Positions 43,150-52,767 of a DNA stretch of 64,000 nucleotides are shown here, one piece after another. Under the pieces are notes generated by a model, which was not told the origin of the DNA, did not search any database, and worked only from the letters and a program-made list of their open reading frames with translations. The stretch's first letter is position 1, and each line of letters begins with the position of its first letter. The stretch is from an uncultured Alphaproteobacteria bacterium (GTDB lineage: Bacteria; Pseudomonadota; Alphaproteobacteria; RF32; CAG-239): assembly GCA_934271465.1 (NCBI GenBank), contig CAKQRQ010000009.1, forward strand, positions 1 to 64,000. The letters are read 5' to 3'. A program made the translations under genes and the position numbers.

Positions 43150-43208
43150 AAAAAAGCCCTTGTTGTTTCATTTCTCTTGGAAAAAGAATCTAATACAACT
43201 CGGGCTTT
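43150..43208 (-). terminator. Terminator after the 43230 gene
   Basis: On the minus strand AAAGCCC-ga-GTTGT pairs with ACAAC-aa-GGGCTTT around a long A/T loop and is followed by six U's. It isolates ileS from the upstream gene. Confidence 0.65.
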
Positions 43209-43229
43209 GTGTCAATCAGGAATTTTGTT

Positions 43230-43679
43230 TTATCTCGGATTATAATAACCGCGATAGGTTGTCCGTTTGACTGAGGGCTGATTCATCTTTTTTTCAAACT
43301 CTTTGGAGCTTTCGCGCTTATGAAGCAACGGCTTATATTTTTCTTGGACAGCGCACTCATGCTCGGGTTCCTGTTTGGTGTTTTCGGCTATCTGCTTGTT
43401 GATTTTGTTTTGTCTGTCCTGCGCGGCCAGAGCCTGCCCGATTTGAAGTTTTGTCAAAGAAACAGACTTATAATCATGATCAAACTCAATATGTGTGATG
43501 CGGCCAACGGGATTTTCGGCATCGCGTATCTTGCGCAAATCTTCTGCAGAATTTAAATTGAGATCTTTGTATTTCCGCTGAAACTCGGGCGTCTTTTCAA
43601 ACTTTTCGTATCTTTTATATTCGGGAGATTCTTTGATGTCGCGGGATTTTTGTTCTTTAGATTTAGATGCTTCTACCAT
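43230..43679 (-). CDS. Hypothetical charged protein
   Basis: 149 residues, very rich in Lys, Glu and Gln with no hydrophobic core (KSKEQKSRDIKESPEYKRYE); probably largely disordered or coiled. It ends in a basic Tyr-rich tail (KRTTYRGYYNPR). No signal or membrane segment. Function unknown; an AGGATTTG-type ribosome site precedes the ATG. Confidence 0.55.
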   Translation of the reverse strand: MVEASKSKEQKSRDIKESPEYKRYEKFEKTPEFQRKYKDLNLNSAEDLRKIRDAENPVGRITHIEFDHDYKSVSLTKLQIGQALAAQDRQNKINKQIAENTKQEPEHECAVQEKYKPLLHKRESSKEFEKKMNQPSVKRTTYRGYYNPR

Positions 43680-43754
43680 AGGTCAAATCCTTTTTTAGAG
43701 TTAAACGATAAATTTATTTTAGCCTATTTTTTAACCTCTGGCAACTTAAAAGAA

Positions 43755-43785
43755 CAAAAAGCCGCGGATTTTGAAAACCGCGGCT
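43755..43785 (-). terminator. Terminator of eno
   Basis: AGCCGCGG/CCGCGGCT stem with a ten-base loop and a U5 run on the minus strand, 25 bases after the enolase stop. Confidence 0.88.
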
Positions 43786-43809
43786 CTTGTTTCTTGATTT
43801 TGAAAAATC

Positions 43810-45102
<1,293 letters not shown>

Positions 45103-45179
45103 TTAAATTTATAAAAAAGTGTTGCTATTAAAATCTTTCATTTTTATAATAATGTCAATCATATTTTGGAGGTGGTCAC

Positions 45180-45632
45180 ATGTTTTCAGAAAAATGGCAT
45201 CATCGTTTTATGGATATCGCCAAGTTGATTTCAAGCTGGTCCAAAGATCCGTCGACTAAAGTCGGCGCGGTTGTTGTCGGGCCGGACAAAGAAATCCGCT
45301 CGACCGGCTACAATGGCTTGGTCAGAGGCGTGGACGATGATATTCCCGAACGCTTGGAGCGCCCGACAAAATATGACTTCTTTGAACACGCGGAACGCAA
45401 TGCCGTTTATAATGCCTGCCGCATCGGAACATGTTTGAAAGATTGTATTATCTATGTGACGTCTATGCCCTGCCCCGACTGCGCCAGAGCTATTATTCAG
45501 GCGGGTATCAAGATGGTTGTCACTTACAAATTTGAACCTGTTGAGGGACAGCCTGTCGGAACCTGGCGCGACAAAGTTTCTTATTCGGAACAGATGTTCA
45601 AAGAAGCAGGCGTTGACTGCCTGTATCTTTAA
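45180..45632 (+). CDS. dCMP deaminase (ComEB-like)
   Basis: 150 residues. It deaminates dCMP to dUMP for thymidylate synthesis. Zinc ligands are His70 and the pair Cys98/Cys101 in HAERNAVYNA and PCPDCARAI, with Glu72 as the proton shuttle. Also typical: KVGAVVVGPDKEIRSTGYNG. GGAGGTGG lies well placed before the ATG. It could act on other cytosine nucleotides, but the length and N-terminus fit deoxycytidylate deaminase. Confidence 0.9.
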   Translation: MFSEKWHHRFMDIAKLISSWSKDPSTKVGAVVVGPDKEIRSTGYNGLVRGVDDDIPERLERPTKYDFFEHAERNAVYNACRIGTCLKDCIIYVTSMPCPDCARAIIQAGIKMVVTYKFEPVEGQPVGTWRDKVSYSEQMFKEAGVDCLYL

Positions 45633-45749
45633 ATAAAAATTTTTATTGCCAACTTTAAATATATCTTTCAGGACATATATTTTTGGCAATCGGACTTTTC
45701 GGACTATCGGACTATTGAACTATTTGTATGGTTTTTATGGGAGACCAAA

Positions 45750-46364
45750 ATGAAAATTTTGATTGCAGATGATTACGCTCTTTTTCGAGACGGCTTAAGA
45801 TTTAATCTGGAAAAGATACTTTCTGACGCCGCTCTGACGGATGCAAACTCTTGGACTCAGGCTGTCGAATTATTAAAAGATAATCCGGATACTAATCTGG
45901 CTTTGGTCAGTTTGGACATGCCCGATTCTGACTGGGAAAAAGGTGTCAAATCTTTAAAATCCGTTTTTAAAGGACGAGTCGGCGTTTTATCCGACTCGGA
46001 AGATGCTTATACGATTAAAAAAGCCGTATCTCTCGGGATTTGTTGTTATCTTCCGAAAAATATCGAACGAAAAGTATTAACCTCGGCTCTTGAGCTTATT
46101 CTGGACGGCGGCACTTATTTCCCGTCTGCACTTTTGAAGCAGACTTCCGAAAATATGAGTTTGAAAAACGGAAAACGCCTAACAAACCGCCAATTCGAGG
46201 TTTTAAAATACCTATCGCAGGGCTTGTCTAATAAGCAAATTGCTTATCATATGGCTGTTTCGGAAGCAACCGTTAAGCTTCATATTAACGCGCTGCTGCG
46301 CGCCGTTGCGGCGACAAACCGCACTCAGGCCGTTATTAAAGCTCAAAAACTGGGCGTTATTTAA
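45750..46364 (+). CDS. NarL/FixJ-type response regulator
   Basis: 204 residues. The receiver domain has the acidic pair Asp7-Asp8, phospho-acceptor Asp56 in ALVSLDMPDSD and Lys in YLPKNIERK. The LuxR-type helix-turn-helix is at about 142-200 (LTNRQFEVLKYLSQGLSNKQ, then SEATVKLHINALLR). No histidine kinase is adjacent, so it is an orphan. The stop codon overlaps the convergent dipeptidase stop. Targets unknown. Confidence 0.88.
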   Translation: MKILIADDYALFRDGLRFNLEKILSDAALTDANSWTQAVELLKDNPDTNLALVSLDMPDSDWEKGVKSLKSVFKGRVGVLSDSEDAYTIKKAVSLGICCYLPKNIERKVLTSALELILDGGTYFPSALLKQTSENMSLKNGKRLTNRQFEVLKYLSQGLSNKQIAYHMAVSEATVKLHINALLRAVAATNRTQAVIKAQKLGVI

Positions 46365-46975
46365 TCCGTGATGAGCGGATACTTGCCACCGCGGCCGTCC
46401 GGCAGTTCAAAATGCCACCATTCGTGACGGCGCGGCGGCGGCACAAGACCTATGTTTTTCATTAACGCGCACAGCTCGTCTCTGTTTTGAACGGCCTTTG
46501 GCGGTAAAATTCCGTTATAATCTAATGATGCCTTTTTAAGATATTCAAAAAAATTATCCAACTGACCTTGTCTGACTTCTGCGGCATATTCCGGCGTATA
46601 AGCATCAACTTCTGTCGGATAGAGAAGCATTTTTCCAGCCTTATCCGTTAAAGCCGCATCAACGGCCGTGCCTCGACAATGCGGCGACTGCGCAGCATCT
46701 TTGATAAAAAATCCATCCCGCGGCACAGCCTCAAACAATTTTTTATGCGCCTCAACAGGACGATACGCATCATAGATTTTCAAAAATCGACCGGTGTTCT
46801 CTAAATAAGGAATAAGCTTTTGTAGGCAATTCCACAAATCCCGATGCACAAAAGCCCGATTGCCCAGACCTATTTCCTGATAAACGGGGCTGCCGGTCAT
46901 ATTATGCTCTGTTCCGGCATACATCAAATCAACAATAAAATGCTTATCCGTTATCTCAACCAGATTTTTATTCAT
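46361..46975 (-). CDS. D-alanyl-D-alanine dipeptidase (VanX/DdpX family)
   Basis: 204 residues, M15D metallopeptidase that splits D-Ala-D-Ala. Zinc ligands are in SPHCRGTAVDAAL (His and Asp) and EWWHFEL (catalytic Glu and His). DAYRPVEAHK is the conserved substrate-guanidinium loop. No signal peptide, so it should be cytoplasmic, as in VanX. There is no vanH/vanA partner, so a cell-wall recycling role is more likely than vancomycin resistance. It overlaps the upstream amidotransferase-like gene by eight bases. Confidence 0.9.
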   Translation of the reverse strand: MNKNLVEITDKHFIVDLMYAGTEHNMTGSPVYQEIGLGNRAFVHRDLWNCLQKLIPYLENTGRFLKIYDAYRPVEAHKKLFEAVPRDGFFIKDAAQSPHCRGTAVDAALTDKAGKMLLYPTEVDAYTPEYAAEVRQGQLDNFFEYLKKASLDYNGILPPKAVQNRDELCALMKNIGLVPPPRRHEWWHFELPDGRGGKYPLITD

Positions 46976-47813
46976 TTTTGCAAGCCTTTACAAATGCTTT
47001 GAAAACAGCCGTTGAAGCTTTATCGCCTTCTGATACAAAATATTCGGGATGGGATTGGATTCCCAAGACAAACGGATTCCAGCTTTCTTGAGGCTCTATT
47101 GCCTCGACCACACCGTCGGGCGCGGTATGAACTATGTTTTGCCCGAAAGATGTTTCGCTGACGGCCCACCGATGCCACGAATTTACCTTAAACGACTCCG
47201 CCCCGATAATCCTTTGCAGCAGGCTTTTTGGTCTTATAATAACTTCATGAGCAAAAGTTTCGATATTTGTTCGATGATTGTCCACTCTTTTGATTTTGGC
47301 TCCGAAATATCCCGCTAAGACCTGCATTCCGCCGCATATTCCCAACAACGGAAGTTTATTTTTGCGCGCATAATCAATCATTGCCACATAAGCTTTGTAT
47401 CTTTTGAGATCTGTTTGATGCGGCGGTTCGTTTTCTTCCATCTCCAACGGCACATCAAAACACCCGCCCGGAAGATAAATTCCGTCCGGCTTAATCCTCT
47501 CCAGCTGTTCTTCAACCTTATCATAAACCACAAAAAACAGCTCTGCCCCGACACTTTCAAAGGCCTCAACCGTTGCCGAGGGCATGGAATAATCCGGCAA
47601 TGTCCGCTCGGGGCTTTTGTCCTGCGTCAATAATAGAGCTATTTTGACAGAGTGCGCTTTCGGCTTCCCCTCCAAAAAAATTTCAGGAAGTCCGCCGTCT
47701 GCCAAAACAGCGTTAACATCTTCCTGCGACACATAAAAAGCCGGCCGGCTTGCCTCGGGATAGCTTGTTGTTTTGAGACGGAGCTTATTTGTAGAGTTTT
47801 GGGAGCGGGTCAT
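46968..47813 (-). CDS. Class I amidotransferase-like hydrolase (PuuD / peptidase C26)
   Basis: 281 residues from the ATG at 47813; the longer frame to 48023 lies inside the batD gene. Nucleophile Cys in LLGICGGMQVLAG and the His-Glu pair in GIQSHPEYF complete the triad. GIYLPGGCFDVPL matches the gamma-glutamyl-GABA hydrolase family. It may cleave gamma-glutamyl amides. Next to a D-Ala-D-Ala dipeptidase, a role on wall-derived peptides is possible. It overlaps batD by 29 bases. Confidence 0.82.
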   Translation of the reverse strand: MTRSQNSTNKLRLKTTSYPEASRPAFYVSQEDVNAVLADGGLPEIFLEGKPKAHSVKIALLLTQDKSPERTLPDYSMPSATVEAFESVGAELFFVVYDKVEEQLERIKPDGIYLPGGCFDVPLEMEENEPPHQTDLKRYKAYVAMIDYARKNKLPLLGICGGMQVLAGYFGAKIKRVDNHRTNIETFAHEVIIRPKSLLQRIIGAESFKVNSWHRWAVSETSFGQNIVHTAPDGVVEAIEPQESWNPFVLGIQSHPEYFVSEGDKASTAVFKAFVKACKNE

Positions 47814-49494
47814 GAGTCGTCCTTTTTTGTTTTTTGATTTTCTTCGAAACTGTTGCAAAGACAGCCAAAAATTCTTTTTCATTCCAAGAAGCCGCTGATG
47901 AACCGTATAACGCTTCACGAATCTTGTCCAACTCTTTTGACAAAGCCTCGGAAGAGAAGGCACCGGTGACATCTTGAAAATTAACAATTGTCCGTTCGGG
48001 AAAAGTCTCTTGCGCCCAAGCAATCAATGCATCTCTCAACGCGCGTAAATCTTTGGCTTCAGCCGCGGCAACAATCATTTTTTTGCGATTATCAGGCAAA
48101 GCGGAAAATTTGGAAGCTAATTTAACCAACAGCAGCGTTATCAAAATTCCTCCGATGAAAGCTCCCGCCAACAACCAAATCATTTGAACATTATCAGAAG
48201 CGCTTACAGGCTCCGCCGCCGCGGGTTTTTCAGCAGTCCTTTCTTTAGCCGCCGGCTGCTCGGGCTGTTTGATTTGCGGTGTTTCCCCGAGGACAAAGGC
48301 TTTGTAAGCCGGAACAACGGCTGTTTCTGCCGCGTTGGTCTTTGTGTTAAACCAATTCAACCTTATCTCGGGCAATTCAACCTCTCCCCCTTGTTCGGGA
48401 ATATACACATTGGTTATCTGCGCATAAGAAACAACTTTGCCGTCTTCCACGCGCATTTCAATTTGCGGTTTTTCGGGATATTGTTTGACGCCGTTTGCTT
48501 TTGGGAAACTCATCTCCGGCAGCTGATTATCCAAAACGCCGACAGCCTTTAGATGAACGGTTCGGCTGACGGCCTCTCCGACTTTGAAAACAGGCTTATC
48601 ACTTTCAAATTCTGCCGACAAGGCAACCTCTTCCGCCGGAAGCCACCAGCCGCTTTCCGTTTGGGCCGGACGAACCGCCACATTAATCGGTTTTGTATTC
48701 AATACGACCTGATTTTTATTTGCAAAAATATCATTCAATCCAAATCCGGCAAAAAAATCATCCTCGGCAAAAAACTGCGCAAACGGATCTTTTCGGGTCG
48801 ATTTTGTTAAATAGTAGCCCTCAAACCTGACCGGTGGAATCGTTAAATTGCCGCTTTTTTGAGCAAATAACGCATAGTCAAACGTCAATTCTCTCAAGCT
48901 TTGTCCGTTAACAATTTTTGTTTCGACTTTCGGCCCGCCTAAACTTTTGATAACCCAGTCATCGTTATTGGTGACAAAATAGGGAGCGTTTCCCTGCAAC
49001 CCGCCTGCGTCATACAGCTTGAGCTGATAATTCAGCTGCTGCTGCACATAAGGAGACGTTGTGGCAACCTCTCCCGTCATTTTAAATTTCGAGGCATTGG
49101 CATTCGGGTTTTCGGGCAATTTATTTTCAGCTCCGACCGGTGTTACGGTCAGGTTTATCGGCTGTGTCTGGTAAGTGTCCAAACTCAATACCGGAATGGT
49201 TATCTCCCCCGTATGATTTGGAATCAAAACCAAATTCCACTGACGGGACTTGCTGACAGCCCCGTTGACAATGCTTGTCCGATAGCCGTTTGAGACGGAC
49301 AAAACAGTCATCTCCTGATTAAGAACGCTCAAATCAGGCGTGGCGGACGTATCCGCATCTTTTAACTCTAAGGTCAAAACAAAAGTTTCGCCCTCGGGCA
49401 CTGGGTTGCGGTTAACCGTCGCGGTAAAACTTTGAGCCCAAGCGCTCGACATCATTCCGAAAATCAACAAAAATCCAAAGTATATTTTTCTCAT
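47785..49494 (-). CDS. batD: BatD-like aerotolerance protein
   Basis: 569 residues with a signal peptide (cut near residue 20), two to three Ig-like beta domains (FTATVNRNPVPEGETFVLTL, then GEITIPVLSLDTYQTQPINL) and one membrane helix near 435-460 (MIWLLAGAFIGGILITLLLV), plus a cytoplasmic C-terminal domain. This is BatD (oxygen tolerance family). It works with the VWA proteins upstream in an envelope complex of unclear role. It follows the BatB/C gene by nine bases. Confidence 0.85.
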   Translation of the reverse strand: MRKIYFGFLLIFGMMSSAWAQSFTATVNRNPVPEGETFVLTLELKDADTSATPDLSVLNQEMTVLSVSNGYRTSIVNGAVSKSRQWNLVLIPNHTGEITIPVLSLDTYQTQPINLTVTPVGAENKLPENPNANASKFKMTGEVATTSPYVQQQLNYQLKLYDAGGLQGNAPYFVTNNDDWVIKSLGGPKVETKIVNGQSLRELTFDYALFAQKSGNLTIPPVRFEGYYLTKSTRKDPFAQFFAEDDFFAGFGLNDIFANKNQVVLNTKPINVAVRPAQTESGWWLPAEEVALSAEFESDKPVFKVGEAVSRTVHLKAVGVLDNQLPEMSFPKANGVKQYPEKPQIEMRVEDGKVVSYAQITNVYIPEQGGEVELPEIRLNWFNTKTNAAETAVVPAYKAFVLGETPQIKQPEQPAAKERTAEKPAAAEPVSASDNVQMIWLLAGAFIGGILITLLLVKLASKFSALPDNRKKMIVAAAEAKDLRALRDALIAWAQETFPERTIVNFQDVTGAFSSEALSKELDKIREALYGSSAASWNEKEFLAVFATVSKKIKKQKRTTHDPLPKLYK

Positions 49495-49503
49495 TATTTT
49501 TCC

Positions 49504-51249
49504 TTATTGCTCATTGTATCTGTTTTGACGATATTCCCGATAGATAAAAGCTTTCAGCAATCCGCCGGGGTCTTCGGGGATATCCCGATACTGTTGCGCT
49601 TTGGCCTGCATTTTTTCGTCATACTCGTCCTCTTTTTCCTCTTGGCTCAAGGCTCCTGTTTCCTGCTGTTTTCCTTCGGAAGACGATTGGTCTTTGTCCA
49701 ACTCGTTCATTGTTTTTTGCCGCTCGTTTTGAGCCCTTTCATCTTCATTATCCGAATTTTTATCCTGCTCGCCGGTTTCTTGTTCTGGGTCATTTTGATT
49801 TTTGTTATCTTCCGAGTTGTTTTCTCCGGAAGATTCATTTTCAGCAGCTTGCTCTTTGTCTTGCGCTTGAGGCTCATCTTGATTTTGTTCATTATTCTGA
49901 GGACTTTCGCTATCCTGATTATCCTCGGAGGATTCATTTTGATTTTGCTGTGTCTGTTGGTTCTGCTGTTGGTTTTGCTGTTTTTTCAGATATTCCAGAT
50001 TAAACGCCGCATCTTCATGAGCGGGCTGTTGTTTCAGAACTTCCTCATATTTTTCAATTGCTTCTTTGATTTTTCCGCCTTTGGCCAGCGCGTTTCCCTG
50101 ATTATACAGCCCCTCGACAGAGGTATCTTTTTGATATTCGGCTAAGGCTTTGTCATAGTCGCCCGCGCGGTAATAAGCCGCTGCTTTCCAATTCGGCTCT
50201 TTGAAAACTTGAGCCGCCGCCTCATAATTGCCGTTATTAAAAGCCTTATACCCATCTTCATCGGCGTTTGTCAAAAATCCGGCCTGCGCCGCCGGAGAAG
50301 CAAGCAAACCAGCCAAAACCAATCCCAACAGACCTCTTCTGAAAAACATCAGACAGCACAGCATCGGCACTGCCAGCAACATCCACCCTGCATCCAGCCA
50401 GATAACTTTTGAATTTTGGCTTTCTTTTATTCCGTTGTTCCCTTGATTAAGCCGCCCCGCCCAAGAAGCAATTGAGGCGTCATCATCTTGAATCTTCCAA
50501 TATTCCCCGCCGCCGGCGGCTGCAACCATTGCCAATTTTTCGTTTGTTTCTGCCGACACGCCGATAATATTGACCTCAAAGCCCGCGGCTTTTGCCTTCT
50601 TGGCGGCTTCAAGCGCTTGATTAAACCCTTGGCCGACATCTGCGGCAAAGACAATCAGGTTTCCTTTGTCAAATCCGGCTTCTTTTATCCGTTCAACAGC
50701 CAACTCAATTGCTCTGTCCAGCCTGTCGCCGTTTGCGGGCATAATGTCCGTATTGACGGCCGGCAGCAAATTATCCAAAATGCGGACATCTTCCGTCAAG
50801 GGCGCAATAACAAAAGGCTCAGACGAATAGACCTCCAACCCGACTTGTCCGCCTTTAAGCAAGGCAAGCACATCTTTGATTTTGTATTTGGCTCGCTCCA
50901 AGCGCGAGGGTTTGATATCTTTATCGGACATATCCGTTGACAGATTCAAGATTATCATGACCGGATTTTGCACAGCCATCAGCGGCACTTCCGTTTTTTG
51001 TCCGGAGGGTCCCGCCGCCGCAATAACGGCCGCAAATAATCCAATTAGCCCCACCCAAATAAATACTTTTCGCTTGAGCGCCGACCCTTTGACCAGCAGA
51101 TAATCCAACAGGCGCTTATCTATCACTTTTTGCCATGATGATTGCGCTGTTACTCCTTTAAAATACCCCCCGTAAAGAGCGAGCGGCGCAACCAAAAGGA
51201 GCAAGATCCACGGCCGCAAGAAATGAAAGTTTGCAAAAAATTCTTCCAT
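49504..51249 (-). CDS. BatB-BatC fusion: VWA and TPR membrane protein
   Basis: 581 residues: two N-terminal membrane helices (about 13-27, 61-80), a VWA domain (about 93-265), another membrane segment (about 283-300), TPR repeats (about 330-415) and a very acidic Gln/Asn/Glu-rich tail (about 415-560). The MIDAS is degenerate: NLSTDMS replaces DxSxS, so metal binding is doubtful. BatB and BatC are separate genes in Bacteroides; here they are one. It overlaps batA by one base. Confidence 0.83.
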   Translation of the reverse strand: MEEFFANFHFLRPWILLLLVAPLALYGGYFKGVTAQSSWQKVIDKRLLDYLLVKGSALKRKVFIWVGLIGLFAAVIAAAGPSGQKTEVPLMAVQNPVMIILNLSTDMSDKDIKPSRLERAKYKIKDVLALLKGGQVGLEVYSSEPFVIAPLTEDVRILDNLLPAVNTDIMPANGDRLDRAIELAVERIKEAGFDKGNLIVFAADVGQGFNQALEAAKKAKAAGFEVNIIGVSAETNEKLAMVAAAGGGEYWKIQDDDASIASWAGRLNQGNNGIKESQNSKVIWLDAGWMLLAVPMLCCLMFFRRGLLGLVLAGLLASPAAQAGFLTNADEDGYKAFNNGNYEAAAQVFKEPNWKAAAYYRAGDYDKALAEYQKDTSVEGLYNQGNALAKGGKIKEAIEKYEEVLKQQPAHEDAAFNLEYLKKQQNQQQNQQTQQNQNESSEDNQDSESPQNNEQNQDEPQAQDKEQAAENESSGENNSEDNKNQNDPEQETGEQDKNSDNEDERAQNERQKTMNELDKDQSSSEGKQQETGALSQEEKEDEYDEKMQAKAQQYRDIPEDPGGLLKAFIYREYRQNRYNEQ

Positions 51250-52238
51250 CAGCCCCTCCTTAGCACAAAAGCCGCCGCCAGCGCCAAAACCACCGCCGCC
51301 AAAAGCGGATAAAAGTAAAGTTCGGTTGTTTCTCTGATATAACGCTCATCTCCGGCGGAAGGTTCAAGTTTGTCTATCAAATTATAAACCTTTTGTAAAT
51401 CTGATGCGCTTTCCGCCCTGAAATACTGTCCTTTTGTTGTCTGCGCCAGAGCATTTAAGCCCTGTTCATCAAGACCGGCGCGCCCCAAAGACAGCATTTT
51501 GAAAAACATACTCGGCGCCCCAACGCCTATGGTATAGATTTTAACTTTTTCATCAGCGGCCAGCTGGACAGCCTGTCCCAAAGATAAAGAGCCGTCGTTG
51601 TTTTCGCCGTCAGTCAACAAAATAATGACTTTTTCATCTTTATCCTGCGAGGTTTGAAGATTTTTTAAAGCCAACGCCACCGCATCGCCTATACTTGTCG
51701 AATCGCCTGCCATACCGGCCTGCATTGAATACAAAATTTCTTTTAAGGCCGCTTTGTCAAACGTCAGCGGCGTCTGGAGATAGGCGCGTGTCCCAAACAA
51801 AATGAGTCCGATGCGGTCATTGGCTCGCTTGTCGGCAAAATCAGACACAACTTTTTTGACCGCGTCCAATCTGGTCGCCCGTCGTCCGCCCAGAGCAAAA
51901 TCCGGCTCGAGCATTGAGGTTGAAATATCCAAAACCAACATAATATCCCGACTTTCGGCACGCAGGCGAATCGGCTCGCCGATGATTTGAGGCCGCGCCG
52001 CTGCCAAACACAACAACCCCCATATCAAATACAAAAACCAAAATCTTTTTGTCGGCGGTTCGGCGCCCGTGCTTGTATGCCACAGGCCTTGCGACACAAC
52101 GGAAATTCGCTTCAAATCTGCCAAAAACGGCACTTTGAGCGCGTCGCCGTGCAGCCCTTTGACCGCAGGCATCAGCGCATAAAAAATAAAAGGCAGAAGC
52201 AGCAACGCAAAGATAAGCGGATAAGCGAAAACAATCAT
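51249..52238 (-). CDS. batA: BatA: VWA-domain membrane protein
   Basis: 329 residues from the ATG at 52238 (TAGGAG upstream). N-terminal membrane helices (about 3-20, 62-78) flank a loop, the VWA domain covers about 95-290, and a C-terminal helix ends the protein (about 305-325). The MIDAS is intact: MLVLDISTSM, then STSIGDAV and LLTDGENND. It begins at the stop of the DUF4381 gene (ATGA overlap). Confidence 0.9.
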   Translation of the reverse strand: MIVFAYPLIFALLLLPFIFYALMPAVKGLHGDALKVPFLADLKRISVVSQGLWHTSTGAEPPTKRFWFLYLIWGLLCLAAARPQIIGEPIRLRAESRDIMLVLDISTSMLEPDFALGGRRATRLDAVKKVVSDFADKRANDRIGLILFGTRAYLQTPLTFDKAALKEILYSMQAGMAGDSTSIGDAVALALKNLQTSQDKDEKVIILLTDGENNDGSLSLGQAVQLAADEKVKIYTIGVGAPSMFFKMLSLGRAGLDEQGLNALAQTTKGQYFRAESASDLQKVYNLIDKLEPSAGDERYIRETTELYFYPLLAAVVLALAAAFVLRRG

Positions 52239-52690
52239 AAATTTTCTCCTATCCACTTTTTGCAAAACTCTTTAAGCTTGAGCGCGTCGGCTACCGAAAA
52301 ATCTTTTTCGCCGGTTTCGGGCATATAAGGTGCATTTAACAGCAAATCTGCCGTCTTTTTAGTCATTTTTGTTTTGCTGTGCGCATTAAGAAATTCAATC
52401 CAATCCTGTCCGCTCAAACTTGCGGCCGAAGGATATTTATACACGCAAATCCGACGCAGGATTTCGGACATACCCACAGCCGCCGACAAATATTTATCAA
52501 GAGGCAGCCGCCCCAGCAGGCGGAGCGCATACAGTTTTTGGGACTTTTGCCGCGCTAATTTGATAATCTTGCCCAAGAAAAACAAGCTTATTAAAACCGC
52601 CGCAATCACAAACCAGCCGTAAGCCGGCGGAAAAGCAGACACGCCCTCCGGCAAATGAATATCTCTTAATTCCGGCAAATTATCCGGCAT
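52235..52690 (-). CDS. DUF4381 membrane protein of the Bat operon
   Basis: 151 residues with one membrane helix (about 26-44) after LRDIHLPEGVSAFPPAYGWF, the DUF4381 signature, and a helical cytoplasmic part. It is a regular companion of MoxR-VWA loci. The moxR ATPase and DUF58 genes that normally precede it are not in the window; tyrS lies upstream instead. Confidence 0.85.
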   Translation of the reverse strand: MPDNLPELRDIHLPEGVSAFPPAYGWFVIAAVLISLFFLGKIIKLARQKSQKLYALRLLGRLPLDKYLSAAVGMSEILRRICVYKYPSAASLSGQDWIEFLNAHSKTKMTKKTADLLLNAPYMPETGEKDFSVADALKLKEFCKKWIGENL

Positions 52691-52720
52691 TTGATTTTTC
52701 CCCTTTTTTATCTTTTCATC

Positions 52721-52750
52721 TTAAACCTTAAGCTCTAATTTAAGGTTTAA
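52721..52750. other. Perfect 11-bp inverted repeat upstream of the Bat operon
   Basis: TTAAACCTTAA (52721-52731) and TTAAGGTTTAA (52740-52750) around an eight-base loop lie between tyrS and the DUF4381 gene. There is no U run, so it may be an operator or an RNA hairpin that limits read-through from tyrS. Confidence 0.5.
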
Positions 52751-52767
52751 AAGTTAAAATATCAATA

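Noticed and set aside
46361..46975. Vancomycin resistance gene vanX
   Set aside because: The family is right, but there is no vanH/vanA/vanR/vanS and the host is Gram-negative; a recycling dipeptidase is more likely.
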